Notes: a model not told the origin generated them from the sequence alone. Shown: positions 52,128-61,550, numbered from the stretch's first letter. The stretch: DNA of 64,000 nucleotides from Parvularculaceae bacterium (GCA_028280115.1 JANQMJ010000030.1:1-64000); one strand, 5' to 3'. Numbers and translations: made by a program.

Positions 52128-54275
52128 GTGGCTGAACGGTCCTTCGCGCGGGAAGTTCAGGACCTTCGCATCGGGGAAGGAGAGATCTTCCGCGGCGAAG
52201 GCATCCTTGCCGTGACCAAGGCGCTGCTGCAGTCGGGCGTTTCCTATGTCGGCGGTTATCAGGGCGCGCCGATTTCCCACTTGATGGACGTTCTTTCCGA
52301 CGCGCAGAATATTTTGGGCGAACTCAACGTTCATTTCGAGGCGAGCGCCAGCGAAGCCGCCGCCGCGGCGATGCTTGCGGCGTCGGTAAATTATCCCTTG
52401 CGCGGCGCGGTGACATGGAAGTCGACGGTCGGCACCAATGTGGCGTCGGACGCGCTCGCCAATGTCGCGTCGGGCGGCGTTAAGGGCGGCGCGCTGGTCA
52501 TCATCGGCGAGGATTACGGCGAGGGCTCCTCGATCATGCAGGAGCGTTCCCATGCTTTCGCCATGAAGTCGCAGATGTGGCTTTTGGATCCGCGGCCCAA
52601 TCTTCCTTCGATCGTCGACATGGTCGAGCGCGGCTTTGAACTTTCCGAAGCGTCGAATACGCCGGTGATGCTCGAACTGCGCATCCGCGCCTGTCACGTC
52701 TACGGATCGTTCGCCGCAAAGGACAATGTCGCGCCGTCTTTCACCCTGCGCGACGCCATGGAAAACCCGACGCGCGATTGCAGCCGCATCGTTTTGCCGC
52801 CGTCGAATTTTGTCCATGAGGTGGAAAAGATCGAGCGGCGCTGGCCGGCGGCGGTTGATTACATCAAGGCGCGCAGGCTCAACGAATTTCTCGGCGGCCA
52901 TCAGGGCGAGATCGGGATCATCGTTCAGGGCGGGCTTTACAACACCCTGATCCGCGCCCTCGAACTGGCCGGTCTTTCCAATTGCTATGGCGAGACGGAA
53001 ATCCCGATTTACTGCCTTAACGTCGCCTATCCGCTGATCGACGACGAGATCAAGGGCTTCTGTCTCGACAAGAAGGCCGTCTTGATGATTGAGGAGGGCC
53101 AGCCGGAATTCATCGAACAGGCCGTCAATGCAATCCTGCGCAACGGCGACATTCAGACCAGGATCGTCGGCAAGGCCGTGCTGCCGCGCGCCGGGGAATA
53201 TACCGCGGCGGTGGTGCGCGACGGGCTTGACGCTTTCCTGCGCGCCCATGCGCGGGACCTTTTGAAGACCCATAGCGCGCCGGTCGCGCCGCTCAGCGCT
53301 GAAGAACAGCGCGCGGTCGCTGAAACCACGCCGCAACGGCCCGCGGGCTTTTGCATCGGCTGTCCGGAGCGGCCGATCTTTTCGGCGATGAAACTGGTCG
53401 AAAAAGAAATCGGCAAGTTTCATGTCAGTTGCGACATCGGTTGTCATCTTTTTTCCATCCTGCCGCCATTCGACATCGGCAACACCACCATGGGCTACGG
53501 TCTTGGCTGGGCCGGGGCGTCGGCGTTCAACGCCAAGGCCAAAAAACGCACAATCTCTGTGATGGGCGATGGCGGCTTTTGGCATAACGGTCTGACCAGC
53601 GGCGTCGGCAATGCGGTCTTCAATCGCAACGACAATGTGCTTGTCATTGTCGACAACGGCTATTCCGCGGCGACCGGCGGGCAGGACATTTTGTCCTCGC
53701 GCGCCGATAACAAGACCAGGACGACCAACAATCCGATTTCTAAAGCCGTGCGCGGCATGGGCGTTGAATGGCTCAAGGAGGTCAACACCTACAATGTCGG
53801 CCGGATGAAAAAGGTCTTCAAAGACGCCATGACCACGGCGGCGAAGGGACCGAAAGTCATCGTCGCCCAGTCCGAATGTATGCTCAACCGGCAGCGCCGG
53901 GAAAAGCCCCTGCGCGACAAGGCGGTCAGGGAGGGCAAGCGCGTCGTTCGCACCCGTTTCGGCGTCGATCCCGACACCTGCACCGGCGATCACAGCTGCA
54001 TCCGGATTTCCGGCTGCCCGTCGCTGACGGTCAGGGACAATCCCGATCCGTTGCGCGACGATCCGGTCGCCTGGGTCGACAATGACTGCGTCGGCTGCGG
54101 CGTATGCGGCGAGAATGCGCATGCTGCTATTTTGTGTCCGTCATTTTATCGCGCCGATCTCATCTATAATCCCTCGGCCTGGGACAGGTTCCGGGCGCGC
54201 ATCCGCCAGGCCGTGATCGGTTTTGTCCAGCGCCGCGACGACCGCGCCCGCGCCAAATATTCCTTTGGACGCTGA
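52128..54275 (+). CDS. iorA: Indolepyruvate ferredoxin oxidoreductase, alpha subunit
   Basis: A 715-residue thiamine-diphosphate enzyme that oxidatively decarboxylates arylpyruvates such as indolepyruvate to aryl-acetyl-CoA. GGYQGAPISHLMDVLSDA opens the pyrimidine-binding domain, and the TPP motif is VMGDGGFWHNGLTSGVGNAV with VDNGYSAATGGQ. The C-terminus carries cysteines for two 4Fe-4S clusters (CTGDHSCIRISGCP and DCVGCGVCGENAHAAILCP). GTG 52128 is preceded by GGGAG 7 nt away and is preferred to the ATG at 52074, which lacks a ribosome site. Two nt before the beta subunit gene. Confidence 0.9.
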   Translation: MAERSFAREVQDLRIGEGEIFRGEGILAVTKALLQSGVSYVGGYQGAPISHLMDVLSDAQNILGELNVHFEASASEAAAAAMLAASVNYPLRGAVTWKSTVGTNVASDALANVASGGVKGGALVIIGEDYGEGSSIMQERSHAFAMKSQMWLLDPRPNLPSIVDMVERGFELSEASNTPVMLELRIRACHVYGSFAAKDNVAPSFTLRDAMENPTRDCSRIVLPPSNFVHEVEKIERRWPAAVDYIKARRLNEFLGGHQGEIGIIVQGGLYNTLIRALELAGLSNCYGETEIPIYCLNVAYPLIDDEIKGFCLDKKAVLMIEEGQPEFIEQAVNAILRNGDIQTRIVGKAVLPRAGEYTAAVVRDGLDAFLRAHARDLLKTHSAPVAPLSAEEQRAVAETTPQRPAGFCIGCPERPIFSAMKLVEKEIGKFHVSCDIGCHLFSILPPFDIGNTTMGYGLGWAGASAFNAKAKKRTISVMGDGGFWHNGLTSGVGNAVFNRNDNVLVIVDNGYSAATGGQDILSSRADNKTRTTNNPISKAVRGMGVEWLKEVNTYNVGRMKKVFKDAMTTAAKGPKVIVAQSECMLNRQRREKPLRDKAVREGKRVVRTRFGVDPDTCTGDHSCIRISGCPSLTVRDNPDPLRDDPVAWVDNDCVGCGVCGENAHAAILCPSFYRADLIYNPSAWDRFRARIRQAVIGFVQRRDDRARAKYSFGR

Positions 54276-54277
54276 CG

Positions 54278-55804
54278 ATGGCCCAAGCGCGCGCCATCAA
54301 GATCGCCATCACGGCGCTCGGCGGCCAGGGCGGCGGCGTTCTGGCGAGCTGGATCGTCCGGCTCGGCGAACGCTGCGGCTATATCGTTCAGTCGACCTCG
54401 GTGCCCGGCGTCGCCCAGCGCACCGGCGCGACGGTCTATTACGTCGAACTCTTTCCCGAAGCCGAGGCCAGGGACCGCACGCCCGTACTGGCGCTGATGC
54501 CGGCGCCGGGCGATGTGGACATCGTCATCGCCGCGGAAATGATGGAAGCGGGCCGGGCCATCGCGCGCGGTTTCGTCAGTAGACAGACGACATTGATCGC
54601 CTCGTCCCATCGCGATTTCGCCATCGGCGAGAAAATCGCCATGGGCGACGGCCGGCAAAGCCCCGATGTGGTTTTGCGCGCGGCGCAAAAAGCCGCGGGA
54701 CGGTTTATTCACGCTGATATGGCTGAGGCGGGCGCCGGCGCGGGCGCGGTCATCAGCGCGGTTCTGTTCGGCGCGCTTGCCGGTTCGGGCGCGCTGCCCA
54801 TGGCGCGCGATGCCTTCGAGGAAACCATTCGCGAAAGCAGGCGCGCGGTCAAAAACAACCTCAAAGGCTTCGCCAGGGGTTTCGATCTCGCCTTGGCGGC
54901 GGCGGATGCGGTTCAGCCCGCCCCGCCAGCAGAATCGTCGCCCACCCCCACGCCAGAATCGCCGCCAGCGCCCGCCGTCGCGCCGCTGCTTGAACGGCTC
55001 GAGCGGGATTTTCCAAGCGCGTCGCATGTCACCTTGAAAGAGGGCCTTCGGCGCTGCGTCGATTATCAGGACGTTAAATACGCGCAGCGCTATCTCGACC
55101 GTCTTGAAAGCGTTGAGGCGGCCGACCGCGCAGCGGAAGATTATCGCCTGACGACAAGCGTTGGAAAATATCTCGCCCTGTGGATGACCTATGAGGATTC
55201 GATCCGCGTCGCCGATCTCAAAACCCGCGCCAGCCGGCTTGCCCGGTGCCGCGAAGACGTGCGCGCTGAAGAAGACCAGATCGTTCACATCGCGGATTAT
55301 CTTCATCCCCGCGTTGAAGAGGTCTGCGATCTGCTGCCCAAAGGGCTTGCAATGACGATCCTTGGAACGCCGATCTTGCGTAAAATGCTCGGCGCCGTCC
55401 TGGGCGGGGGCCGTCGCCTGCCTACCAGCAAGCTGCGCGGGTTTTTGCTCTTGCGTCTTGTCGCGTCTTTGCGCGTCATGCGCCGCGCGACCTATCGCTT
55501 CGGGGTGGAACAGGCGCGCATCGATGAATGGTTGTCGGCGGTTAAAAGCGAGGCGGCGGGCGATTACGCGCTTGCCTGTGAAATCGCCGCGCTGCCGCGG
55601 CTGATCAAGGGCTATGGGGAAACCCATGAGCGCGGTCTTGGCAATTTCAGCGCCGTCATGGCGGCGCTCGGCCGGGTCAGGGCGCAAGCCGATCCCGTCA
55701 AAACGCTGGCCGCCCTGCGCGACGCCGCCCTCGCCGACGAGGAAGGCGCCGCGCTCAAGGCCGCCATCGCCCGTCTTGACGATCGGGCGTCCGCGGCGGC
55801 GTAA
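54278..55804 (+). CDS. iorB: Indolepyruvate oxidoreductase beta subunit with long C-terminal domain
   Basis: A 508-residue protein. Residues about 8-205 are the gamma-type 2-oxoacid:acceptor oxidoreductase domain (ITALGGQGGGVLASWIVRL, STSVPGVAQRTGATVYY, AGAGAGAVISAVLFGAL). A Pro/Ser/Thr-rich linker (about 210-235) leads to a helical domain of about 270 residues (YQDVKYAQRYLDRLESVE, IVHIADYLHPRVEEVCDLLP, LPRLIKGYGETHERGLGNF), possibly the family catalogued as DUF6537. Archaeal IorB is only about 200 residues, so this tail is an addition of unknown purpose, perhaps electron-acceptor docking. Overlaps nothing; follows iorA by 2 nt. Confidence 0.87.
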   Translation: MAQARAIKIAITALGGQGGGVLASWIVRLGERCGYIVQSTSVPGVAQRTGATVYYVELFPEAEARDRTPVLALMPAPGDVDIVIAAEMMEAGRAIARGFVSRQTTLIASSHRDFAIGEKIAMGDGRQSPDVVLRAAQKAAGRFIHADMAEAGAGAGAVISAVLFGALAGSGALPMARDAFEETIRESRRAVKNNLKGFARGFDLALAAADAVQPAPPAESSPTPTPESPPAPAVAPLLERLERDFPSASHVTLKEGLRRCVDYQDVKYAQRYLDRLESVEAADRAAEDYRLTTSVGKYLALWMTYEDSIRVADLKTRASRLARCREDVRAEEDQIVHIADYLHPRVEEVCDLLPKGLAMTILGTPILRKMLGAVLGGGRRLPTSKLRGFLLLRLVASLRVMRRATYRFGVEQARIDEWLSAVKSEAAGDYALACEIAALPRLIKGYGETHERGLGNFSAVMAALGRVRAQADPVKTLAALRDAALADEEGAALKAAIARLDDRASAAA

Positions 55805-55834
55805 TGTCGAACGATAAAAATAGGGAGCGATGAC

Positions 55835-56605
55835 ATGGCGATACTGGAACAATTAAGCGCGGCGATGGCGTCGGGCTCGGTCAGGACCGTCGATCTCACG
55901 CACACCCTGTCGCCCGATTTTCCCGTTCTGGTGTTGCCGGAAGAATTCGGCCAGTGCGCGCCGTTCAGGATCGAGGAAGTTTCCCGTTACGACGATCGCG
56001 GGCCCGCCTGGTATTGGCGCAATTTTTCCTGCAACGAACACACCGGCACCCATTTTGACGCGCCCGTGCACTGGGTGACGGGCAAGGACATTCCCGACGG
56101 TTCGGTGGATCGGCTCGCCGCCGATCATTTCATTCGCCCCGCCTGCGTCCTGGATTTTTCCAAAGAGGTCGCCGCCGACGAGGATTTTGTTCTGACGACG
56201 GATCATATCAAGGCGTGGGAGAAGGATCATGGCGCCATTCCCGCCGGCGCCTGGGTGCTCTTCCGCACCGACTGGTCGAAACGCGAAGGCGCGGACTATC
56301 TCAACTTGAAAGACGACGGCGCGCATCATCCCGGACCCGACGCCGGCGCCGTTCGATATATGATCGAGCGCGACGCCATCGGCTTCGGGGTCGAGACCAT
56401 CGGCACCGACGCCGGCCAGGCCCACGGGTTCGAGCCGCAATATCCGGCCCATACGCTGCTGCACGGCGCGGGCAAATACGGGCTTCAATGCCTGCGCAAT
56501 CTCGACCGGCTGCCGCCGAAAGGGGCCGTCATTGTCTCCGCGCCGCTGAAAATCGAGAACGGGTCGGGCAGCCCCTTGCGCGTGCTGGCGCTGGTGGAGG
56601 GCTGA
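55835..56605 (+). CDS. Cyclase-family metal hydrolase (isatin hydrolase / kynurenine formamidase-like)
   Basis: A 256-residue Mn/Zn hydrolase. The family motif HTGTHFDAPVHW (HxGTHxD) supplies metal ligands; WYWRNFSCNEHTGTHFDAP, IPAGAWVLFRTDW, GIGTDAGQAH-type ETIGTDAGQAHGF and YPAHTLLHGAGKYGLQCL resemble isatin hydrolases more than classical KynB in my memory. Isatin hydrolase opens isatin to isatinate in indole-3-acetate breakdown; KynB hydrolyses formylkynurenine. Either reaction would feed anthranilate. It follows iorB by 30 nt with GGGAG before the ATG, so it belongs to that operon. The exact substrate needs comparison. Confidence 0.83.
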   Translation: MAILEQLSAAMASGSVRTVDLTHTLSPDFPVLVLPEEFGQCAPFRIEEVSRYDDRGPAWYWRNFSCNEHTGTHFDAPVHWVTGKDIPDGSVDRLAADHFIRPACVLDFSKEVAADEDFVLTTDHIKAWEKDHGAIPAGAWVLFRTDWSKREGADYLNLKDDGAHHPGPDAGAVRYMIERDAIGFGVETIGTDAGQAHGFEPQYPAHTLLHGAGKYGLQCLRNLDRLPPKGAVIVSAPLKIENGSGSPLRVLALVEG

Positions 56606-56727
56606 GCGCGGGCCGGGCGTTCGGCGATGCGGGGCGCCATTGGCCCCCTTCGCGTTTTGAGACTTTCCCCGTTTCAAGCCAAAAATGCCCGAATGTGGGG
56701 CGCCATTCCCGCACTGTTTCACGCGTC

Positions 56728-56774
56728 ATCCCGTGCGCTGCGCGGCATGAAATGACGCGCTGCTGACACGGGAC
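56728..56774. repeat. Dyad repeat, diverged copy (ATCCCGTG...CACGGGA)
   Basis: ATCCCGTG (56728-56735) and CACGGGA (56767-56773) enclose GCGCTGCGC...GCGCTGCTG. Its ends match the better-preserved element 34 nt further on, so it looks like a decayed copy of the same repeat. Confidence 0.5.
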
Positions 56775-56807
56775 CGCCATCCGCCTGCGCCGGCATTGTT
56801 TCAAGCG

Positions 56808-56855
56808 ATCCCGTGTTAGCGCAGCAGCGATAAATCGCTGCTGCGCGCACGGGAT
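56808..56855. repeat. 48-bp dyad repeat (ATCCCGTG...CACGGGAT)
   Basis: Outer arms ATCCCGTG (56808-56815) and CACGGGAT (56848-56855) enclose a perfect 11-bp stem GCAGCAGCGAT / ATCGCTGCTGC with an AA loop (56821-56844). It shares GTTAGCGC and GCGCACGGG with the 48-bp element at 2979-3026. Confidence 0.7.
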
Positions 56856-57408
56856 GACGGCTCGGATAGGCGCCAGGCGCAGCCTTCCCGTTCAGCGCGC
56901 GAGAGACAGCCGCGCCGTTGGGAAGCGATGTTCACAATGTCAAAGAGCCCGCGCGAGACGCGGCTTTCGCCGCCCTGCGCATGAGCATCTCAGGAGGCTT
57001 TTGCCGATTGAATTGCGGCGCTTGCGTTTTCCGCAAAGCCGGCCGCCTTTTGCCTTGGCCTTCATCGATGCTGGTAAGCATTATACGGCCGTTCCGAAGG
57101 TGTTCGATATCTATCGACGCAATGCGGGTTTCAAGGCCGAATACCCTCCTGGGGTTGTATTATTGACCCTTTGCTCAACTTATACATGCTCGCCGTTCAA
57201 GAGCGTTTCTAAAAACCAATCCATGCCTTCCCCGACGGAAGTCGGGGTGCAGCTAAAATATAATGACGGGCAAAGCCCGACTTTTTATGTTTGCTGGATT
57301 CCAGCCCGACCGCGAAGGCGATCATATGATAATTCGCGCGTCCGCCGGTTCCCGTACGGCGAACTCGCGCGCGGGCGTCGGAAAGAGCGGATAAAAAGCT
57401 GCGCCTTT

Positions 57409-57530
57409 CCTCCCCCGCTTGCGGGGGAGGTGTCGCCGAAGGCGACGGAGGGGGTGCAGCTTTTGAACGCGAGATTTCAAATACCCCCTTCGGCCGCTTC
57501 GCGGCCACTTCCCCCGTAAACGGGGGAAGA
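57409..57530. repeat. Pair of inverted REP-like elements
   Basis: Hairpin CCTCCCCCGC/GCGGGGGAGG (57409-57430) followed by a GGCGAC-type small stem and GGAGGGGGT is repeated in opposite orientation at 57480-57529, ending in CTTCCCCCG/CGGGGGAAG (57508-57529). The two copies differ at paired positions in a way that keeps the stems, so the structure is conserved. Such CCTCCCC...GGGGAGG elements are common between genes in several alphaproteobacteria. Confidence 0.7.
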
Positions 57531-57582
57531 ATGCTCGACGCAATTTATCCGTACACTGCGTTCAAGATAAACCCCGCCGTCC

Positions 57583-59955
57583 TTACGCGCCGGCCTTTTG
57601 ATAATGCCGGCGGTTGGGGCGGGCCTTGATCGAAAGGTCGCGGGCTTTTTCGTTTGCTTTTTCCGCTTCGCGGTAAAGCTGATATTCGCCCGACTGCAAC
57701 TGCGCCGGCCAGCCCATGTTCGCGCCCAGCACTTGTTTGACCCCGTAATGGCCCGCGGCCTGGCGGGTGAAAAAGGGATTGTTCAAATGCGGCCGGGCGA
57801 GCGCGCATAAGTCGGCGCGGTTCGCTGCGATAATGGTGTTGATCTGTTCCGGCAGGGTGATGTCGCCGACTGCAATCGTGGGAATATCCACCGTCTGCCT
57901 GATGAATTCCGCAAACGGCGTCTGCCACATGCGGCCATAGACCGGCTTTTGCCACGGCACGGTCTGGCCGGACGAGGCATGAATAATGTCGACGCCGGCG
58001 TCCTTGAAGGCCTGGCAGATGACGCGCAGATCGTCCAGCGTCAGGCCGCCCTCGGCCCAGTCGCTCGACGACAGCCGCACCGACATGGGCCGGTCGTCGG
58101 GCCAGACCGCGCGCATGGCCTCGAAGACTTCGAGCGGATAACGCACCCGCGCGCGCGCATCGCCGCCATAATCGTCCTTGCGCTGATTGGTCAGCGGCGA
58201 GAGAAAACTCGCCAGCAGATAGCCATGGGCGCAATGGAGTTCGAGCATGTCAAAGCCGGCGCGCGCGCCGCGTTCGGCCGAGGCGACAAAGGTATCGCGC
58301 ACGGCGTCCATCATGGCGCGATCCATTTCGGTCGGGGTTTGCGAAACCCCTTCGAAATAGGGGATGGGGGAGGCGGAATAGATCGGCCAATTGCCCGCAT
58401 TGAGCGGCATGTCCATGCCTTCGGTCATGATCTTGGTCGAGCCCTTGCGCCCCGCATGGCCGAGTTGAAGCGCGACTTTCGACGGCGTCGTCCGGTGGAT
58501 GAAATCGACGATGCGTTTCCAGCCGGCTTCCTGCTGGTCGCTCCACAGGCCGGTGCAACCCGGCGTGATGCGCGCATCCGGCGTCGGGCAGGTCATCTCC
58601 GCAAAGACCAGCCCCGCTCCGCCCCGCGCGAAACTCGTGTAATGGGAATAATGCCAGTCGGTGAGATCGCCGTTTTCTGCGCAATATTGCGCCATGGGCG
58701 CCACGACCACGCGGTTGGGAACCGTCATGGCGCGCAAGTCGAACGGCGTGAACATGGGCGTCGGGCGTTCCTTTGAAAAGTTGCGGCCGGTCTGGCGCCG
58801 ATAGCGGGCGTAAAATTCGTCCTCGACTTTTTCAAGAAACGCCGTATCGCGCAGCTTGATGTTGTCCCAGGTGAGCGCCTTGGCGCGGGACATGAGCGAG
58901 AACGCGAATTCATAGCGCGCCTTGTCCCAGTGGAGAGCCATGTCCTCGAACCAGCGCAGCGAGACCTGGGCGTTATGCTGGGTGATTTCCACCGGCGTGC
59001 GGCGTTCGTCTTCATAAGCGGCGTAGACCGCGTCGATGTTCGCCCCGTGTTTGACTGTCGCATCCGACAGCGCGACGGCGCATTCCATGGCGAGCTTGGT
59101 GCCGGACCCGATCGACCAGTGGGCCGTCGCCTTGGCGTCGCCGAGGAGGATCATCCTGCCGCAGCGCCAGCTCTCGCAGGCGATCCTGGGAAAGTTGCGC
59201 CAGATGGAACGGTTGACGAGGAACGGATGGCCCTGCAGTTCCTCGGCGAAAACGCTTTCCAGCACTTTGGCGCTTTCTTCTTCGTCCATGTCGCCGAAAC
59301 CGTATGCGCCCCATGTCTCGGGCGTGGTTTCCACGACCCAGGTGGAATGGCCGTCTTCATACTGATAGGTATGGGCGCAGAAATGGCCCTTATCGGTCTC
59401 GCGGAAAAAGAAGGTGAAGGCGTCGAGCGGCCGCGTCGAGCCGAGCCAGGTAAACTTGTTGCGCTGAAGTTCGGTCCGGGCGCCGAACGCTTTGGCGAAC
59501 GCTTCGCGAATGGGGCTGTTGACGCCGTCCGCAACGACGACGAGATCGGAACCGGCAAAACGGGTTTCGATATCTTCGGGCGAGATCGCCTCGGAAAAAT
59601 GCAGCGTAACGCCCACATCGGCGCAGCGCTTTTGCAACAGTTCCAGCAAGGTCTTGCGCGAACAGCCGGCGAACCCGTTTCCGCCGACCACCGTGCGCTC
59701 GCTCTTGTGTTCGATGACGATGTCGGACCAGTAGGCGAAACTGTCGCGGATGAGATCGTAGGATTGCGGATCGGCGCTTAAGAACTCATCGAGCGTTTCG
59801 TCGGAAAAGACGACGCCGAAACCGAACGTGTCGTCGGCGCGGTTTTGTTCGTAAACGTCGATGACGCATTCGGGCAGGCGCTTTTTGGTGAGCAATGCGA
59901 AATAAAGTCCGCCGGGCCCGCCGCCGATCACCGTGATTTTCAAAGGCGTCGCCAT
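57583..59955 (-). CDS. 2-aminobenzoyl-CoA monooxygenase/reductase-like fusion (FAD monooxygenase + old yellow enzyme)
   Basis: A 790-residue natural fusion. Residues about 1-385 are an FAD aromatic monooxygenase (GGGPGGLYFALLTKK, DLVVVADGVNSPIR, MILLGDAKATAHWSIGSGTK) of the salicylyl-CoA 5-hydroxylase type; residues about 405-770 are an FMN old yellow enzyme (LRAMTVPNRVVVAPMAQYCA, LQLGHAGRKGST, FDMLELHCAHGYLLASFLSP, with Tyr/His catalytic region). This layout is that of 2-aminobenzoyl-CoA monooxygenase/reductase, which hydroxylates and then reduces the ring of anthraniloyl-CoA. Salicylyl-CoA is the alternative substrate. RidA, acyl-CoA dehydrogenase, hydratase and SDR genes of the same operon suit the non-aromatic product. 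No aryl-CoA ligase is in the window. Last gene of the operon. Confidence 0.88.
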   Translation of the reverse strand: MATPLKITVIGGGPGGLYFALLTKKRLPECVIDVYEQNRADDTFGFGVVFSDETLDEFLSADPQSYDLIRDSFAYWSDIVIEHKSERTVVGGNGFAGCSRKTLLELLQKRCADVGVTLHFSEAISPEDIETRFAGSDLVVVADGVNSPIREAFAKAFGARTELQRNKFTWLGSTRPLDAFTFFFRETDKGHFCAHTYQYEDGHSTWVVETTPETWGAYGFGDMDEEESAKVLESVFAEELQGHPFLVNRSIWRNFPRIACESWRCGRMILLGDAKATAHWSIGSGTKLAMECAVALSDATVKHGANIDAVYAAYEDERRTPVEITQHNAQVSLRWFEDMALHWDKARYEFAFSLMSRAKALTWDNIKLRDTAFLEKVEDEFYARYRRQTGRNFSKERPTPMFTPFDLRAMTVPNRVVVAPMAQYCAENGDLTDWHYSHYTSFARGGAGLVFAEMTCPTPDARITPGCTGLWSDQQEAGWKRIVDFIHRTTPSKVALQLGHAGRKGSTKIMTEGMDMPLNAGNWPIYSASPIPYFEGVSQTPTEMDRAMMDAVRDTFVASAERGARAGFDMLELHCAHGYLLASFLSPLTNQRKDDYGGDARARVRYPLEVFEAMRAVWPDDRPMSVRLSSSDWAEGGLTLDDLRVICQAFKDAGVDIIHASSGQTVPWQKPVYGRMWQTPFAEFIRQTVDIPTIAVGDITLPEQINTIIAANRADLCALARPHLNNPFFTRQAAGHYGVKQVLGANMGWPAQLQSGEYQLYREAEKANEKARDLSIKARPNRRHYQKAGA

Positions 59956-59967
59956 CGTCAGTGTCCG

Positions 59968-60366
59968 TTATTCTTGAATAATCGCCGTGGTTTCGATTTC
60001 GACTTTCGCCGCATCCTCGACCAGCGCGGAAACCTCCACGACCGCCATGCAGGGAAAGACCTTGCCGAAAATCTCGCGCCACGCCGCGCCGATCGCCTCA
60101 AGGCTTTCAAGGTATTCGCGCTTGTCGGTGACGTAACAGGTCATGCGCACAATGTCGGCGGGCGCCGCCCCGCCCTCGGCGAGGATCGCGCTTGTGTTTA
60201 TCAGCACCTGGCGGAACTGGCCGGCGAAATCTTTCGCTTCGAATTCTTCGTGTTCGTTCCAGCCGACGACGCCGGCGGTAAGCACCATGCGGCCGGTTGC
60301 GGCGATGCCGTTGGCGTAGCCTTTCGGCCGCTTCCAGCCGGCCGGCTGCAAGGTCTGGCGGGTCAT
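59968..60366 (-). CDS. RidA-family protein
   Basis: A 132-residue YjgF/YER057c/UK114 (RidA) protein. [21 protein letters not shown] and the active-site region [13 protein letters not shown], with the family Arg in that stretch, are visible, and [20 protein letters not shown] ends it. RidA proteins hydrolyse enamine/imine intermediates, setting ammonia free. In this operon the predicted ring-reduced product of 2-aminobenzoyl-CoA is an enamine, so removal of its amino group is a sound but untested role. Start overlaps the upstream stop (ATGA). Confidence 0.88.
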   Translation of the reverse strand: MTRQTLQPAGWKRPKGYANGIAATGRMVLTAGVVGWNEHEEFEAKDFAGQFRQVLINTSAILAEGGAAPADIVRMTCYVTDKREYLESLEAIGAAWREIFGKVFPCMAVVEVSALVEDAAKVEIETTAIIQE

Positions 60367-61550
60367 GATTTTTCCTCCGCCTGCGCGGCGCGGAAATTTT
60401 CAAAATGTTGTCGGGCGATGACGATCTTCTGCACCTCCGATGCGCCTTCATAGATCCGCAGCGCGCGAATTTCCCGGTATAGTTCCTCGACCTTGACGCC
60501 TTTTTTAACGCCGAGCCCGCCGAAGACTTGCACCGCCTTGTCGATGACCTCCTGGGCCTCGTCCGTTGCGAAAAGTTTCGCCATCGCCGCTTCGCGGGTA
60601 ACGCGGGTTTTAAGAACGTCCTTCGTCCAGGCGGCGCGATAGACCAGCAGCGCCGCGGCGTCGACATTAAGCGCCATTTCCGCAAAGCGTTCCTGGGCGA
60701 TGGGCAGGTCGGACAAGGTCGCGCCGAACATATTGCGTGTGAGCGCGCGGCCGGTCGCCTCGTCAAGCGCCCGGCGCGCAAAGCCGAGCGCCGCCGCGCC
60801 GACGGTGGTTCTGAAAATATCGAGTGTTGAAAGCGCGATCTTGAACCCTGCGCCTTCCTCGCCGATCAGATTGGCGACAGGAACGCGGCAGCCGTCAAAG
60901 CGTATGCGGCCGAGTGGGTGGGGAGCGATGACGTCGATGCGTTCGGGAATGGAAAGGCCCGGCGCGTCCCCATCGACGATGACGGCGCTGACGCCGCCCT
61001 CGGCGCGGGCGAACAGGGTATAAAAATCCGCAATGCCGCCGTTGGAGATCCACAGCTTTTCGCCGTTGACGACATAATTTTCGCCGTCGCGTCTCATCGC
61101 TGTCGTGAGCGCCGCCGCGTCCGAGCCGGCGTCTTCCTCGGAAAGGGCGAAGGCGGCGATCTTCTCACCCGCGGCGACGGCGGGCAGATAGGCCTTTTTC
61201 TGCGCCTTGGACCCGAAAAGGCTGATCGCGCCGGAGCCGAGCCCTTGCATGGCGAAACAAAAATCCGCCAAACCGTAATGGCGCGCCAGGGTTTCCCGGA
61301 TCAGGCAAAGGGAACGGACGTCGAGCGTTTCGTGGGCGCCGCCATAGGCGGCCAGCACGCAATAGCGCAGCCAGCCGTCCTGGCCGAGTTTTTTCACCAA
61401 CGCCCTGCATGTCCCATCCACATCGTCATGGGCGCCCGGCGTCTCGATAATGGGCGGCAGGGCGCCTTTCGCCCAAGCGTCGAGCTCAAGCGCCAGGGTT
61501 TTGTGGCGGCTTTCGAGAAACGGCCAGTCGAGAAAAGATCGATCCGCCAT
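60363..61550 (-). CDS. Acyl-CoA dehydrogenase
   Basis: A 395-residue FAD enzyme of the acyl-CoA dehydrogenase family. [15 protein letters not shown] and [12 protein letters not shown] bind flavin and substrate, [19 protein letters not shown] begins the helical C-terminal domain, and the likely catalytic base is Glu in [14 protein letters not shown]-terminal part is shorter and diverged. It would desaturate an alicyclic acyl-CoA in the ring-breakdown route of this operon. It begins immediately (1 nt) after the hydratase stop and overlaps the RidA start. Confidence 0.9.
   Translation of the reverse strand: MADRSFLDWPFLESRHKTLALELDAWAKGALPPIIETPGAHDDVDGTCRALVKKLGQDGWLRYCVLAAYGGAHETLDVRSLCLIRETLARHYGLADFCFAMQGLGSGAISLFGSKAQKKAYLPAVAAGEKIAAFALSEEDAGSDAAALTTAMRRDGENYVVNGEKLWISNGGIADFYTLFARAEGGVSAVIVDGDAPGLSIPERIDVIAPHPLGRIRFDGCRVPVANLIGEEGAGFKIALSTLDIFRTTVGAAALGFARRALDEATGRALTRNMFGATLSDLPIAQERFAEMALNVDAAALLVYRAAWTKDVLKTRVTREAAMAKLFATDEAQEVIDKAVQVFGGLGVKKGVKVEELYREIRALRIYEGASEVQKIVIARQHFENFRAAQAEEKS

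Larger units (their letters stand above)
56606..57582. other. Long non-coding gap between convergent operons, filled with dyad repeats
   Basis: Nearly 980 nt with no credible gene. It carries at least four structured repeats (listed separately). Short frames such as 56854-57519 cross the repeats, have no ribosome site and no known resemblance. 57160-57320 is repeat-free and AT-richer, perhaps a gene remnant, but nothing was recognised. Confidence 0.6.

Noticed and set aside
52083..54122. 679-codon open frame on the - strand opposite iorA
   Set aside because: Antisense shadow of a gene with intact TPP and iron-sulfur motifs; no ribosome site or family resemblance.
54164..55852. 562-codon open frame on the - strand opposite iorB
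   Set aside because: Same reason; sequence is compositionally biased and lacks motifs.
56854..57519. 221-codon frame in the repeat-filled gap
   Set aside because: Runs through structured REP-like repeats, has no ribosome site and no conserved motif.
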